DNA of 8,925 nt, from positions 1 through 8,925 of the forward strand of contig CAOKJI010000044.1 in NCBI GenBank assembly GCA_948468495.1, in the 5' to 3' direction. This DNA comes from an uncultured Dorea sp. (GTDB taxonomy: Bacteria; Bacillota_A; Clostridia; Lachnospirales; Lachnospiraceae). The notes under the pieces are model-generated. The model did not search any database, was not told the origin of the DNA, and saw only the letters and a program-made list of their open reading frames with translations. Shown piece by piece: positions 1-6,172 of this stretch (the stretch's first letter is position 1; each line of letters begins with the position of its first letter). The position numbers were made by a program, and so were the translations under genes.

Positions 1-50
1 ACTGCGCGCCTGCTCAGAGCGCCTTGAAAATCCATTCTCTCCATCTGCAT
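1..50 (-). CDS. possible 5' end of a gene running off the left edge
   Basis: On the minus strand three in-frame ATG codons (starting at 50, 44 and 35) open a frame with no stop to the window edge, at most 16 complete codons. An AAGG purine run lies six bases before the second ATG, and GGAGAGA precedes the third. The start from the third ATG reads MDFQGALSRRA. It would be divergent from the plus-strand gene at 175, leaving about 125 bp for two promoters. The fragment is too short to identify a family. Short plus-strand frames in the same stretch end in stops and could equally be the tail of an upstream gene, so this call is weak. Confidence 0.3.
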   Translation of the reverse strand, partial: MQMERMDFQGALSRRA

Positions 51-127
51 CCTTCTCTGCAGCGCTATTGATAAAAATAGAATAACATATCCTTTCGTTT
101 TTTTATAGATTTTTTAGAGGAAGTTTA

Positions 128-155
128 TTGACTTTATACCGTTATAGCGTATCAT
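128..155 (+). promoter_or_regulatory. sigma-A type promoter for the zinc-ribbon/DUF5685/DnaJ/topB cluster
   Basis: A TTGACT -35 box (128-133) is followed by a 16-bp spacer and TATCAT as the -10 box (150-155). The expected transcription start, near 162, falls right at the AGAGG ribosome binding site of the first gene, so the leader would be almost absent. No other plus-strand promoter of similar quality was seen before topB, consistent with one transcript for four genes. The assignment is by eye against the sigma-A consensus. Confidence 0.5.
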
Positions 156-174
156 CTTTATAGAGGTGATGATT

Positions 175-570
175 ATGCGAGAGAAATTCGCACGTTTTAT
201 GGCAGGCCGCTACGGCATGGACTCATTGGGACGCTTTACCATGGCTCTGACGCTTATTTTTATTATTTTGAATTATTTTACCAGAAACAGACTGGTTCCG
301 CTCCTTGCATGGGCAGGAATCATTCTGACTTATTACCGGATGTTTTCCAGAAACACCTATAAACGGTCTGCAGAAAATCAACGATATCTGCATCATACGG
401 CGAAGCTGCGCCATTGGTTTTACACACAGAAGAATCTCTTCGCCCAGAGAAAGACCCACCATATATACAAGTGTCCTTCCTGTAAGCAGAAAATCCGGAT
501 TCCCAAAGGCAAGGGCCGGATTGAAATCCGCTGTCCCAAATGCGGCACCACATTTATCAAAAAAAGCTAA
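175..570 (+). CDS. small two-TM membrane protein with C-terminal zinc ribbon
   Basis: The 131-residue product begins with a basic segment (MREKFARFMAGRYG). Two hydrophobic stretches follow at about 21-34 and 40-54, then a long basic linker (about 56-98) and a C-terminal zinc ribbon with paired cysteines C100/C103 and C120/C123 (CPSC...CPKC). A membrane-anchored cytosolic zinc ribbon is the natural reading. I chose the ATG at 175 because AGAGGTG (162-168) sits six bases upstream; in-frame GTG166 and ATG169 lie inside that ribosome binding site. Proteins of this layout recur in Lachnospiraceae, but I know of no demonstrated function. The next gene starts 11 nt after the stop with its own GGAG site, so the two are probably co-transcribed. 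The zinc ribbon could bind nucleic acid or a protein partner; the sequence does not decide. Confidence 0.85.
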   Translation: MREKFARFMAGRYGMDSLGRFTMALTLIFIILNYFTRNRLVPLLAWAGIILTYYRMFSRNTYKRSAENQRYLHHTAKLRHWFYTQKNLFAQRKTHHIYKCPSCKQKIRIPKGKGRIEIRCPKCGTTFIKKS

Positions 571-581
571 GGAGCGGCTCT

Positions 582-1451
582 ATGTTTGGCTATATTGCGA
601 TTAACAAAGCGGAAATGAAATTCAGGGACTTCGACACGTATCACGCATACTACTGCGGGCTCTGCAAGGTTCTGAAGGATAAATACGGCAAACCAGGACA
701 GCTTACTCTGTCCTATGATATGACATTTCTGATTCTCCTGCTTTCCGGCTTATACGAGCCGGAAGAAGAGATGAAGCAGGTGAAATGCATGGCCCATCCA
801 TTTCAAAAACATACCGCGGTAATCAACCAGTTTACACCTTACGCTGCAGATATGAATCTGATTCTGTCCTATTATAAATGCATCGACGACTGGCGGGACG
901 AGCGCAGCAAAAAAGCATATATAAACGCCCGGCTTCTCCATACAAAAGCGGAGAATCTTACGAAACGCTATCCTGATAAAATAACGCTCATTACAGACCG
1001 GCTCCGTCACTTATCTGCCTGTGAGAAAAGAGATGAGCAGGATTTGGACAAAACAGCCGGGCTATTCGGAGAAATTATGGCAGAAATCTTTGCCTATAGG
1101 CAGGATGAATGGGAAGGTTCTCTGCGCAAATTCGGATTTTTCTTAGGGAAATTCATTTATCTGATGGATGCATTTGAAGATATTAATGACGATTTGGCAA
1201 ATGGATGCTATAATCCTTTAAGAGAAGTTTATGAACGCTCTGACTTTAACGACTACTGCAGACAGATTCTGACTATGATGATTGCAGAGTGCTCCAGAGA
1301 ATTTGAAATGCTTCCCATTCTTACCCATGCGGAAATCCTTCGCAACATTCTCTATTCCGGCGTATGGTGCCGGTATGAGGCCGTCTGTGAAAAACGCCGG
1401 AAAGAATCGGAAGCGTCGAAGAATCCTGCAGAAACTTCTCAGGAAAACTAA
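582..1451 (+). CDS. DUF5685-like helical protein
   Basis: This 289-residue protein has no signal peptide and is predicted largely helical. I recognise it as resembling the DUF5685 family of Clostridia by its opening ([14 protein letters not shown]) and the HAYYCGLCK motif with C25/C28. Two acidic motifs stand out: CIDDWRDER (100-108) and [12 protein letters not shown] followed by GCYNPL (about 193-213). Their order and the trailing G-x-Y-N-P resemble the two Asp-rich motifs of phytoene/squalene synthases, but that is my inference. The open frame extends upstream to 540, inside the preceding gene. The ATG at 582 is preferred because GGAG (571-574) lies seven bases before it and family members begin MFGY. 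It sits between the zinc-ribbon gene and the J-domain gene, which suggests a shared task. The product's function is unknown. Confidence 0.85.
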   Translation: MFGYIAINKAEMKFRDFDTYHAYYCGLCKVLKDKYGKPGQLTLSYDMTFLILLLSGLYEPEEEMKQVKCMAHPFQKHTAVINQFTPYAADMNLILSYYKCIDDWRDERSKKAYINARLLHTKAENLTKRYPDKITLITDRLRHLSACEKRDEQDLDKTAGLFGEIMAEIFAYRQDEWEGSLRKFGFFLGKFIYLMDAFEDINDDLANGCYNPLREVYERSDFNDYCRQILTMMIAECSREFEMLPILTHAEILRNILYSGVWCRYEAVCEKRRKESEASKNPAETSQEN

Positions 1452-1503
1452 GGACTTTGTTCTCTTTCAGAACGAATCCCTCGCATCATTCAGGAGAATA
1501 AAC

Positions 1504-2220
1504 ATGACAGACCCATATCAGATATTAGGCGTTTCGAGGAATGCAAACGATGACGAAATTAAGAAAGCTTACCGTAATCTAAGCAGAAAATACCATCCCG
1601 ACGCCAATATCAATAATCCAGACAAAGATTTTGCTGAAGCAAAATTCAAGGAAATCCAACCGGCTTACCAGCAGATTATCCGGGATAAAGAATCCGGAAG
1701 CAGCTCTTCCTCCTATGGAAGTTCTTATGAATCAGAAGACCCCTTCGGAGGCTTCGGAAGCTTCTGGGGCAATCCCTTTGGAAGCGGTTCCTACCGCCAG
1801 TCCGGCGCTTCCTCCACAGACAATGAAGAGGATTTGCATCTTCGCGCCGCCGCCAATTACATTAACAGCATGCACTACAGAGAAGCGCTGAATGTACTTG
1901 GCAGCATCAAAGAGCGCTCCGACAAATGGTACTATTACAGCGCTCTCGCCAATTCCGGCCTTGGAAATAATGTAATTGCCTTAGAACACGCCAAAACTGC
2001 TTACCAGATGAATCCGAACGATATGCAGTATCAGGTACTATTACAACGCCTGCAGAATGGCGGAAGCTGGTATCAGACCAGACAAAGCCCCTATCAGACA
2101 TACCCGATGGCAGGCGGAAACTATTGTATGAAGCTGTGCGTTGCCAATATTATCTGCAACCTCTGCTGCGGCGGAGGTATGTGCTGCGGCGGACCGGGAT
2201 ATTATGGAGGATATATGTAA
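1504..2220 (+). CDS. J-domain protein with TPR region and Cys-rich tail
   Basis: The 238-residue product starts with a J domain (about 3-60) containing the HPD tripeptide at 31-33 that stimulates DnaK ATPase. A Ser/Gly/Phe-rich linker follows (about 64-105), then a helical repeat region (about 110-178) that reads as two TPR-like units. The tail (about 185-238) is rich in Gly, Tyr and Cys: all seven cysteines lie in the last 31 residues (208, 212, 218, 221, 222, 227, 228). It lacks the DnaJ zinc-finger and C-terminal substrate domains, so it is a specialised co-chaperone and not the housekeeping DnaJ. AGGAG (1492-1496) lies seven bases before the ATG; the longer upstream frame overlaps the previous gene and is a shadow. 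The stop overlaps the topB start by one base. The tail may bind metal or be redox-active; this is not established. Confidence 0.9.
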   Translation: MTDPYQILGVSRNANDDEIKKAYRNLSRKYHPDANINNPDKDFAEAKFKEIQPAYQQIIRDKESGSSSSSYGSSYESEDPFGGFGSFWGNPFGSGSYRQSGASSTDNEEDLHLRAAANYINSMHYREALNVLGSIKERSDKWYYYSALANSGLGNNVIALEHAKTAYQMNPNDMQYQVLLQRLQNGGSWYQTRQSPYQTYPMAGGNYCMKLCVANIICNLCCGGGMCCGGPGYYGGYM

Positions 2221-2222
2221 TG
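2206..2222 (+). promoter_or_regulatory. topB ribosome binding site inside the preceding gene, TAATG junction
   Basis: GGAGG at 2206-2210 lies within the Gly codons near the end of the J-domain gene, nine bases before ATG at 2220. The upstream stop TAA (2218-2220) shares its last A with this ATG. This arrangement decides the topB start over the longer open frame beginning at 2124, and it implies translational coupling. Confidence 0.8.
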
Positions 2223-4439
2223 AAATCACTTGTTCTTGCCGAGAAACCTTCTGTGGCGCGGGATATTGCCCGCGTCTTAAATTGTCATAAGAATATTGCC
2301 GGCGCCATCGAGGGCAGCCAGTATATTGTAACCTGGGCCCTGGGCCATCTGGTAACCCTTGCCGACCCGGAAGAATATGATAAGAAATTCAAAGAATGGG
2401 ATATGTCCTATCTTCCCATGATTCCAGAGAAATGGGAGCTGGTTGTTATCAAACAGACTTCCAAACAATATCACAATGTAAAGGCTCAGCTCTTCCGCAA
2501 AGATGTGTCAGAAATTATTATTGCAACAGACGCAGGCCGGGAGGGCGAGCTTGTAGCCCGCTGGATTCTTGACAAATCCGGCTGTAAAAAGCCGATAAAG
2601 CGGCTCTGGATTTCCTCCGTAACCGACAAGGCTATCCGGGAAGGCTTCGCCCGCCTAAAGGACGGACGCTCCTACGATAATTTGTATCACGCGGCCAGGA
2701 GCCGGGCAGAGGCCGACTGGCTGGTAGGAATCAACGCTACCAGAGCCCTGACCTGCAAGCATAATGCCCAGCTCTCCTGCGGCCGCGTCCAGACCCCGAC
2801 GCTGGCTATCATCGCAAACCGGGAAGCGCAGATTCGCTCCTTTAAACCGGAAGAATACTTCGGACTTACATGCTGCGCCGGAGGCATCACATGGGCTTGG
2901 CAGAATAAGAGCAGCGGAAGCCTTCGCACATTTCAGAAGGATTCTCTCACAAAGCTTAAGTCCCAGTTAAATGGCGCCGCCCTCTCTGTAACAGATGTAA
3001 AAAAGTCCGCCAAAAAAACATTTTCCCCAGGACTTTATGACTTAACCGAACTCCAAAGAGACGCGAACAGACGCTTCGGCTTCTCTGCCAAACAAACCCT
3101 GAATATCATGCAGCGGCTGTACGAGACCCACAAGGTACTTACCTACCCGAGAACCGATTCCCGCTACATTGGAAACGATATCGTACCTACAATCAAAGAA
3201 CGGTTAAAGGCCTGCAATATCGGCCCCTATAAGAAATTTATCCCGGAGCTTCTAAAAGCCCCCCTGCGGATAAACAAATCCTTTGTAGACGATAAAAAAG
3301 TCAGCGATCACCACGCCATTATTCCAACTGAGGAATACGTTCAGTTAGACCATATGACGAACGAAGAACGTAAAATCTATGACCTGGTGGTAAGGCGCTT
3401 TCTTGCCGTCCTTTCTCCGGCATTTGAATACGAACAGACCACTCTGTCAGCCGCCGCTTCCGGCGAACGGTTTACCGCAAAGGGGAAACTGGTTCAATCC
3501 GCCGGCTGGAAATCTGTCTACGAAGATAGTCCGTTCGATGATTCGGACGAAATTACCGAAGAGACCGATTCTTTCGGTAACAGCCGGGATACCTTCCGCC
3601 AGCCGGACCAGTCTCTCCCGGAGGTCAGACAAGGCTCACAACTTCCCGTTACCCGGGCCAATCTCACCTCCCAAAAGACAAAACCGCCGGCAAGATTTAC
3701 CGAGGCCACCCTCCTTACTGCTATGGAGAACCCGGTTAAATACATGGAATCACAGGATAAGAAAGCCCGGAAAACACTGAGCGAAACCGGAGGACTCGGA
3801 ACGGTTGCCACCCGGGCAGACATCATTGAAAAGCTGTTCCATTCCTTCCTGATTGAGAAGAAAGGCAATGAACTCTTCCTGACTTCAAAGGGAAAGCAGC
3901 TCCTTGCCCTTGTGCCGGAGGATTTGAAAAAGCCAGAACTTACCGCCCAGTGGGAAATGAAACTGGCTGAGATTGCAAAAGGCTCTCAGAAAGAAAGCGC
4001 ATTTATACAGGATATTAAAACCTATACCAATACGCTGATTCATCAGATAAAGACATCCGGCGAAACCTACCGCCACGACAACCTGACCAACACCAAATGT
4101 CCCCGCTGCGGCAAGCGTATGCTGTCCGTAAACGGAAAGAACGCAAGGCTCCTGGTATGCCAGGACAGAGAATGTGGTTACCGGGAAACCATTGCCCGTC
4201 TCAGTAACGCAAGATGCCCCAACTGCCATAAGAAAATGGAAATTCTAAAGAAAGGGGGAGAAGAAACCTTTGTCTGCAGCTGCGGTTATAAGGAAAAACT
4301 ATCGGCATTTAAAATAAGACGCCAGAAAGAAGGCGCCGGAGTAACCAAAAAAGATGTGCAGAAATATCTGAAAAAACAACAGACAGAAGCGGTAAATACC
4401 GCATTTGCAGACGCACTTTCCGGAATCAGGCTTGACTGA
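2220..4439 (+). CDS. topB: DNA topoisomerase III (type IA)
   Basis: The 739-residue enzyme cuts one DNA strand through a 5'-phosphotyrosine and passes strands, helping decatenation and recombination intermediates. The N-terminal TOPRIM domain shows LVLAEKPSVARDIA (4-17) and ATDAGREGE (102-110), which supply the acidic metal ligands. SCGRVQTPTLA (186-196) is the conserved type IA segment. The active site VLTYPRTDSRY places the catalytic tyrosine at 309. ETGGLGTVATRADIIEKL marks the far end of the core. The C terminus has two zinc ribbons: about 627-660 (CPRC...CQDREC) and about 666-693 (CPNC...CSC). The length is somewhat above the roughly 650 residues of the E. coli enzyme because of these ribbons. 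It is the last gene of the plus-strand cluster, and its final codons lie in the inverted repeat at 4418-4447. All key residues are intact. TopB also occurs on conjugative elements, but no transfer genes are present here. Confidence 0.96.
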   Translation: MKSLVLAEKPSVARDIARVLNCHKNIAGAIEGSQYIVTWALGHLVTLADPEEYDKKFKEWDMSYLPMIPEKWELVVIKQTSKQYHNVKAQLFRKDVSEIIIATDAGREGELVARWILDKSGCKKPIKRLWISSVTDKAIREGFARLKDGRSYDNLYHAARSRAEADWLVGINATRALTCKHNAQLSCGRVQTPTLAIIANREAQIRSFKPEEYFGLTCCAGGITWAWQNKSSGSLRTFQKDSLTKLKSQLNGAALSVTDVKKSAKKTFSPGLYDLTELQRDANRRFGFSAKQTLNIMQRLYETHKVLTYPRTDSRYIGNDIVPTIKERLKACNIGPYKKFIPELLKAPLRINKSFVDDKKVSDHHAIIPTEEYVQLDHMTNEERKIYDLVVRRFLAVLSPAFEYEQTTLSAAASGERFTAKGKLVQSAGWKSVYEDSPFDDSDEITEETDSFGNSRDTFRQPDQSLPEVRQGSQLPVTRANLTSQKTKPPARFTEATLLTAMENPVKYMESQDKKARKTLSETGGLGTVATRADIIEKLFHSFLIEKKGNELFLTSKGKQLLALVPEDLKKPELTAQWEMKLAEIAKGSQKESAFIQDIKTYTNTLIHQIKTSGETYRHDNLTNTKCPRCGKRMLSVNGKNARLLVCQDRECGYRETIARLSNARCPNCHKKMEILKKGGEETFVCSCGYKEKLSAFKIRRQKEGAGVTKKDVQKYLKKQQTEAVNTAFADALSGIRLD

Positions 4440-4447
4440 TTCCGGAA
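4418..4447. terminator. perfect inverted repeat over both convergent stop codons, possible bidirectional terminator
   Basis: TTCCGGAATCAG (4418-4429) and CTGATTCCGGAA (4436-4447) are exact reverse complements with a six-base loop. The hairpin contains the topB stop (4437-4439) and the hepT stop (4426-4428). On the plus strand it is followed by a modest CTTTTC run; on the minus strand there is no T run. It may therefore halt or stabilise the ends of either mRNA, but it is not a textbook intrinsic terminator. No other terminator lies between the two convergent genes, because there is no intergenic space. Confidence 0.55.
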
Positions 4448-4842
4448 TACAGCTTTTCAATCGTTCTTCTAAACTCATAAAACATATCAATATAAACCTC
4501 AACTATTGTTCCACAATATTCCTTCACGATTTCGCCGTCATAATCGTGGGCCAGCTGATTCCTTACCTTCAGCATCTCCATCCACACATCGTCTCCCAGC
4601 AGCCCTGCCTCAAACGCTTTGCGAAGAACCTCCCTCGGTGAACCTGCCACAAAATCTATGATTGCATAATGCTGCACTAAAATGTCTTTCATCACTTTCC
4701 AGCTTAAATCAAAAGTAATACTAAACTTTGCACTTGTACCGCTCAATACAAAAGAATCTGTTAAATCTCTTTTCTTTGCCTCATTTAATGCATCTAACGA
4801 CTTCCGGAAGGATTCATATCTTTTTCTAAATCTGTCGTCCAT
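4426..4842 (-). CDS. hepT: HEPN-domain toxin of the HI0074/HepT type
   Basis: The 138-residue all-helical protein matches the HI0074-type 'nucleotidyltransferase substrate-binding' family. It shows the FDLSWKVMKDIL segment (44-55), GSPREVLRKAFEAGLL (67-82) and the HEPN RNase motif RX4HXY as R94-NQLA-H99-D-Y101. In characterised MntA/HepT pairs the HEPN protein cleaves RNA and is silenced when its partner adds AMP to the tyrosine of this motif; Y101 would be that residue. The ATG at 4842 lies inside the partner gene (17-nt overlap), with AGGA and GGAGG upstream within the mntA coding region, so translation is probably coupled. The 3' end overlaps topB by 14 nt in the opposite direction. All motif residues are intact, so it looks functional. 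The symbol is given by family resemblance. Confidence 0.87.
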   Translation of the reverse strand: MDDRFRKRYESFRKSLDALNEAKKRDLTDSFVLSGTSAKFSITFDLSWKVMKDILVQHYAIIDFVAGSPREVLRKAFEAGLLGDDVWMEMLKVRNQLAHDYDGEIVKEYCGTIVEVYIDMFYEFRRTIEKLYSGISQA

Positions 4843-5095
4843 ATTTCCTAATATCCTCCACTAACAGCTCATTCCTGCATGTATCCAAATCAACCACATC
4901 CACAGAATACAGCGTAGGCAGCATCTCCACTTCTTCCAGGAACACATCCATCTCTTCGATGCCTGATACCGCAATATCAATATCGCTCCGCTCTCTAGCC
5001 GTTCCTTTCGCTCTTGAGCCAAACAGAATCGCTTCATTCGCAGAATACTTCCTGCAGAGTTCTCCCACCGCCTGAATTACTTCTTCCGCATACAT
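4826..5095 (-). CDS. mntA: minimal nucleotidyltransferase antitoxin (MNT type)
   Basis: The 89-residue protein carries the nucleotidyltransferase signature GSX10DXD: G26-S27, ten residues, then D38-I-D40. A third acidic residue (probably D66 in SVDVVDLD) follows, completing the metal-binding triad of the polymerase-beta fold. Family members paired with HEPN proteins transfer AMP to the toxin's HEPN tyrosine. The ATG at 5095 is preceded by GGGTGAG about eight bases upstream. It lies directly upstream of, and overlaps, the HEPN gene, the antitoxin-first order common in type VII modules. The upstream side is a 108-bp gap and then the terminator behind tRNA-Cys; I could not identify a convincing promoter in that gap. 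At 89 residues it is at the short end of the family, but the catalytic core is complete. Confidence 0.87.
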   Translation of the reverse strand: MYAEEVIQAVGELCRKYSANEAILFGSRAKGTARERSDIDIAVSGIEEMDVFLEEVEMLPTLYSVDVVDLDTCRNELLVEDIRKYGRQI

Positions 5096-5203
5096 GCCAT
5101 CTCACCCGCTTCTCTAATCATTTACGCCTGTACTGCATTCAACCAGAACTAAAATCACAGTCGTATATGCAGACAGTAACTCACAAGAAGCAAGAAATTC
5201 AGA

Positions 5204-5237
5204 AAGAAGCCCAGAAATAACTATTTCTGGGCTTCTT
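5204..5237 (-). terminator. intrinsic terminator behind tRNA-Cys
   Basis: The arms 5204-5219 and 5222-5237 are perfectly complementary over 16 bp around a two-base centre, so in RNA the innermost pair or two would open to form the loop. In the minus direction the hairpin begins four bases after the tRNA discriminator base and is followed by a broken T run (TTCTTTCTGAATTTC reading from the arm). It should end the tRNA transcript and insulate mntA-hepT. The plus-direction flank is AAAA with no T run, so it acts in one direction. Confidence 0.75.
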
Positions 5238-5240
5238 AAA

Positions 5241-5311
5241 AGGCGCCAACCAGATTTGAACTGGTGATAGAGGTGTTGCAGACCTTTGCCTTACCACTTG
5301 GCTATGGCGCC
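5241..5311 (-). tRNA. tRNA-Cys (anticodon GCA)
   Basis: Read on the minus strand, a seven-base acceptor stem GGCGCCA/TGGCGCC (5305-5311 with 5242-5248) closes a cloverleaf. The D arm contains GCCAAGTGGTAAGGC, the anticodon loop is CTGCAAC (anticodon GCA), and the T arm is CCAG-TTCAAAT-CTGG. The discriminator base is U (position 5241), the hallmark recognised by cysteinyl-tRNA synthetase. CCA is not encoded and must be added afterwards. The anticodon stem has one apparent A-C mismatch at its outer pair. Length is 71 nt. It is a single-gene transcript with its own promoter and terminator. Confidence 0.95.
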
Positions 5312-5330
5312 TTGCTTCGTGTGCTTATAT

Positions 5331-5359
5331 AGTATAACAAATGTCCTCCGCCAAGTCAA
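5331..5359 (-). promoter_or_regulatory. strong sigma-A promoter of tRNA-Cys
   Basis: On the minus strand, TTGACT (5354-5359) and TATACT (5331-5336) are separated by exactly 17 bp. Transcription would start around 5324, roughly a dozen bases before the mature tRNA. It is one of the two best consensus matches in the window and is typical of stable-RNA genes. Confidence 0.88.
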
Positions 5360-5434
5360 CACCAAAATTTCAACAAAAACCAGCAAAACCGCAGTTTTCG
5401 GGCCGGAGCAGGCGACGTATGAACTGTTACCAAA

Positions 5435-6073
5435 TTAATATCCCAGCTCTTCATTCACCAGAATGACTTTGATACGTTTCGGTACTTTGGAATATCTGGT
5501 TACCACGAACTGGCAGCATATGGTATCCGGCGATTTACAGTCTGCACAGGAACCGGTCTTTTTACAGGGTGTCTGAATCGGAAATCTCTGTGCGTTAGCC
5601 GTCGCCGCTTCATTTCTCGCCCGCGACCATGCATCCTCTAATGTCTTTACCGCTTTATTCATACCTACGACCATAATTACCGCTCTCGGTCCGTAGATAA
5701 TTCCCGCTGCGCGGTTACCTCTTCCATCAATGTTAACCAGAATACCGTCCTCTGTAATGGCGTTCGTGCTGCACAGCATTACATCACTTCCAAGAACCGC
5801 AAGCTCTGTCTCCCGCTTTTCTTCCTCGGTCTTGCAGAGATTCCTGTCATAGACCTGATAATTTCCAGCGCCAAGAGCGTCTTTTATTCCAACTGCATCT
5901 ACAGACACCGAGCCGCCCCAGCCTATGGAGCTTCCTTCCGGAATCAATTTCAGCGCCATTTCCAATGCTTCCTCCTTCGATTCTGCAAAGAATCCTTCCA
6001 TATTGCGGGATTCCAGTCCCTTTATTATCTTTTCTGCAAGCATTCTGTTCCGAATCTTTTTATTTTGCTCCAT
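5435..6073 (-). CDS. LUD-domain protein (LutC-like, DUF162)
   Basis: The 212-residue cytosolic protein belongs to the LUD domain family (lactate utilisation proteins LutB/LutC, formerly DUF162). Visible landmarks are GSSIGWGGSVSVDAVGIKDAL (47-67), CSTNAITEDGILVNIDGRGNR (101-121) and the GPRAVIMVVGMNK segment (128-140). The C-terminal region carries C170, C176, C179, C186 and C187 (PC...GSCADCKSP...CC), which could bind a metal or Fe-S cluster. In the Lut system LutC works with LutA and LutB to oxidise lactate, but neither partner is here, so a lactate role cannot be assumed. The start is set by AAAGGAGGA (6081-6089), seven bases before ATG 6073. It follows the PucR-type regulator by 99 bp on the same strand, suggesting regulator-target linkage. 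No convincing terminator follows; the tRNA-Cys promoter begins about 75 bp downstream. Confidence 0.85.
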   Translation of the reverse strand: MEQNKKIRNRMLAEKIIKGLESRNMEGFFAESKEEALEMALKLIPEGSSIGWGGSVSVDAVGIKDALGAGNYQVYDRNLCKTEEEKRETELAVLGSDVMLCSTNAITEDGILVNIDGRGNRAAGIIYGPRAVIMVVGMNKAVKTLEDAWSRARNEAATANAQRFPIQTPCKKTGSCADCKSPDTICCQFVVTRYSKVPKRIKVILVNEELGY

Positions 6074-6118
6074 GTCTTCTTCCTCCTTTAGAAATTTACA
6101 GCTTTTATTGACTTTACA

Positions 6119-6142
6119 GTGAACTTCACGCTTTCCCAGCGT
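6119..6142. repeat. two adjoining short inverted repeats between the PucR-type gene and the LUD gene
   Basis: GTGAA-C-TTCAC (6119-6129) directly adjoins ACGCT-TTCCC-AGCGT (6128-6142). Both lie in the 99-bp gap upstream of the LUD gene. They could be an operator or a weak mRNA hairpin. There is no T run for termination, and no clear -35/-10 pair was found nearby. Confidence 0.35.
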
Positions 6143-6172
6143 TCATTCTGCAAATCCTTATACGGACAATAT

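Noticed and set aside
5096..5203. Promoter search upstream of mntA, including TTGAAT-16-TGATTA on the minus strand
   Set aside because: The -10 candidate matches the consensus poorly and other combinations have bad spacing. The module must have a promoter, but I cannot point to it.
2220..5311. Integrative element bounded by tRNA-Cys and topB
   Set aside because: No integrase, relaxase or direct repeat of the tRNA 3' end was seen, and topB is embedded in an operon with non-mobile genes. Only the two-gene module looks accessory.
5382..5400. Possible terminator for the LUD gene (AAAAC/GTTTT hairpin followed by GCTGGTTTTT on the minus strand)
   Set aside because: The stem is only five mostly A-T pairs and the T run is offset by several bases, so it is too weak to call.
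6104..6119. TTTATTGACTTTA also found at 125-137, where it forms the -35 region of the left promoter
   Set aside because: At 6104-6119 no -10 box lies at a usable distance on the plus strand and no plus-strand gene follows. An A/T-rich 13-base match can arise by chance.
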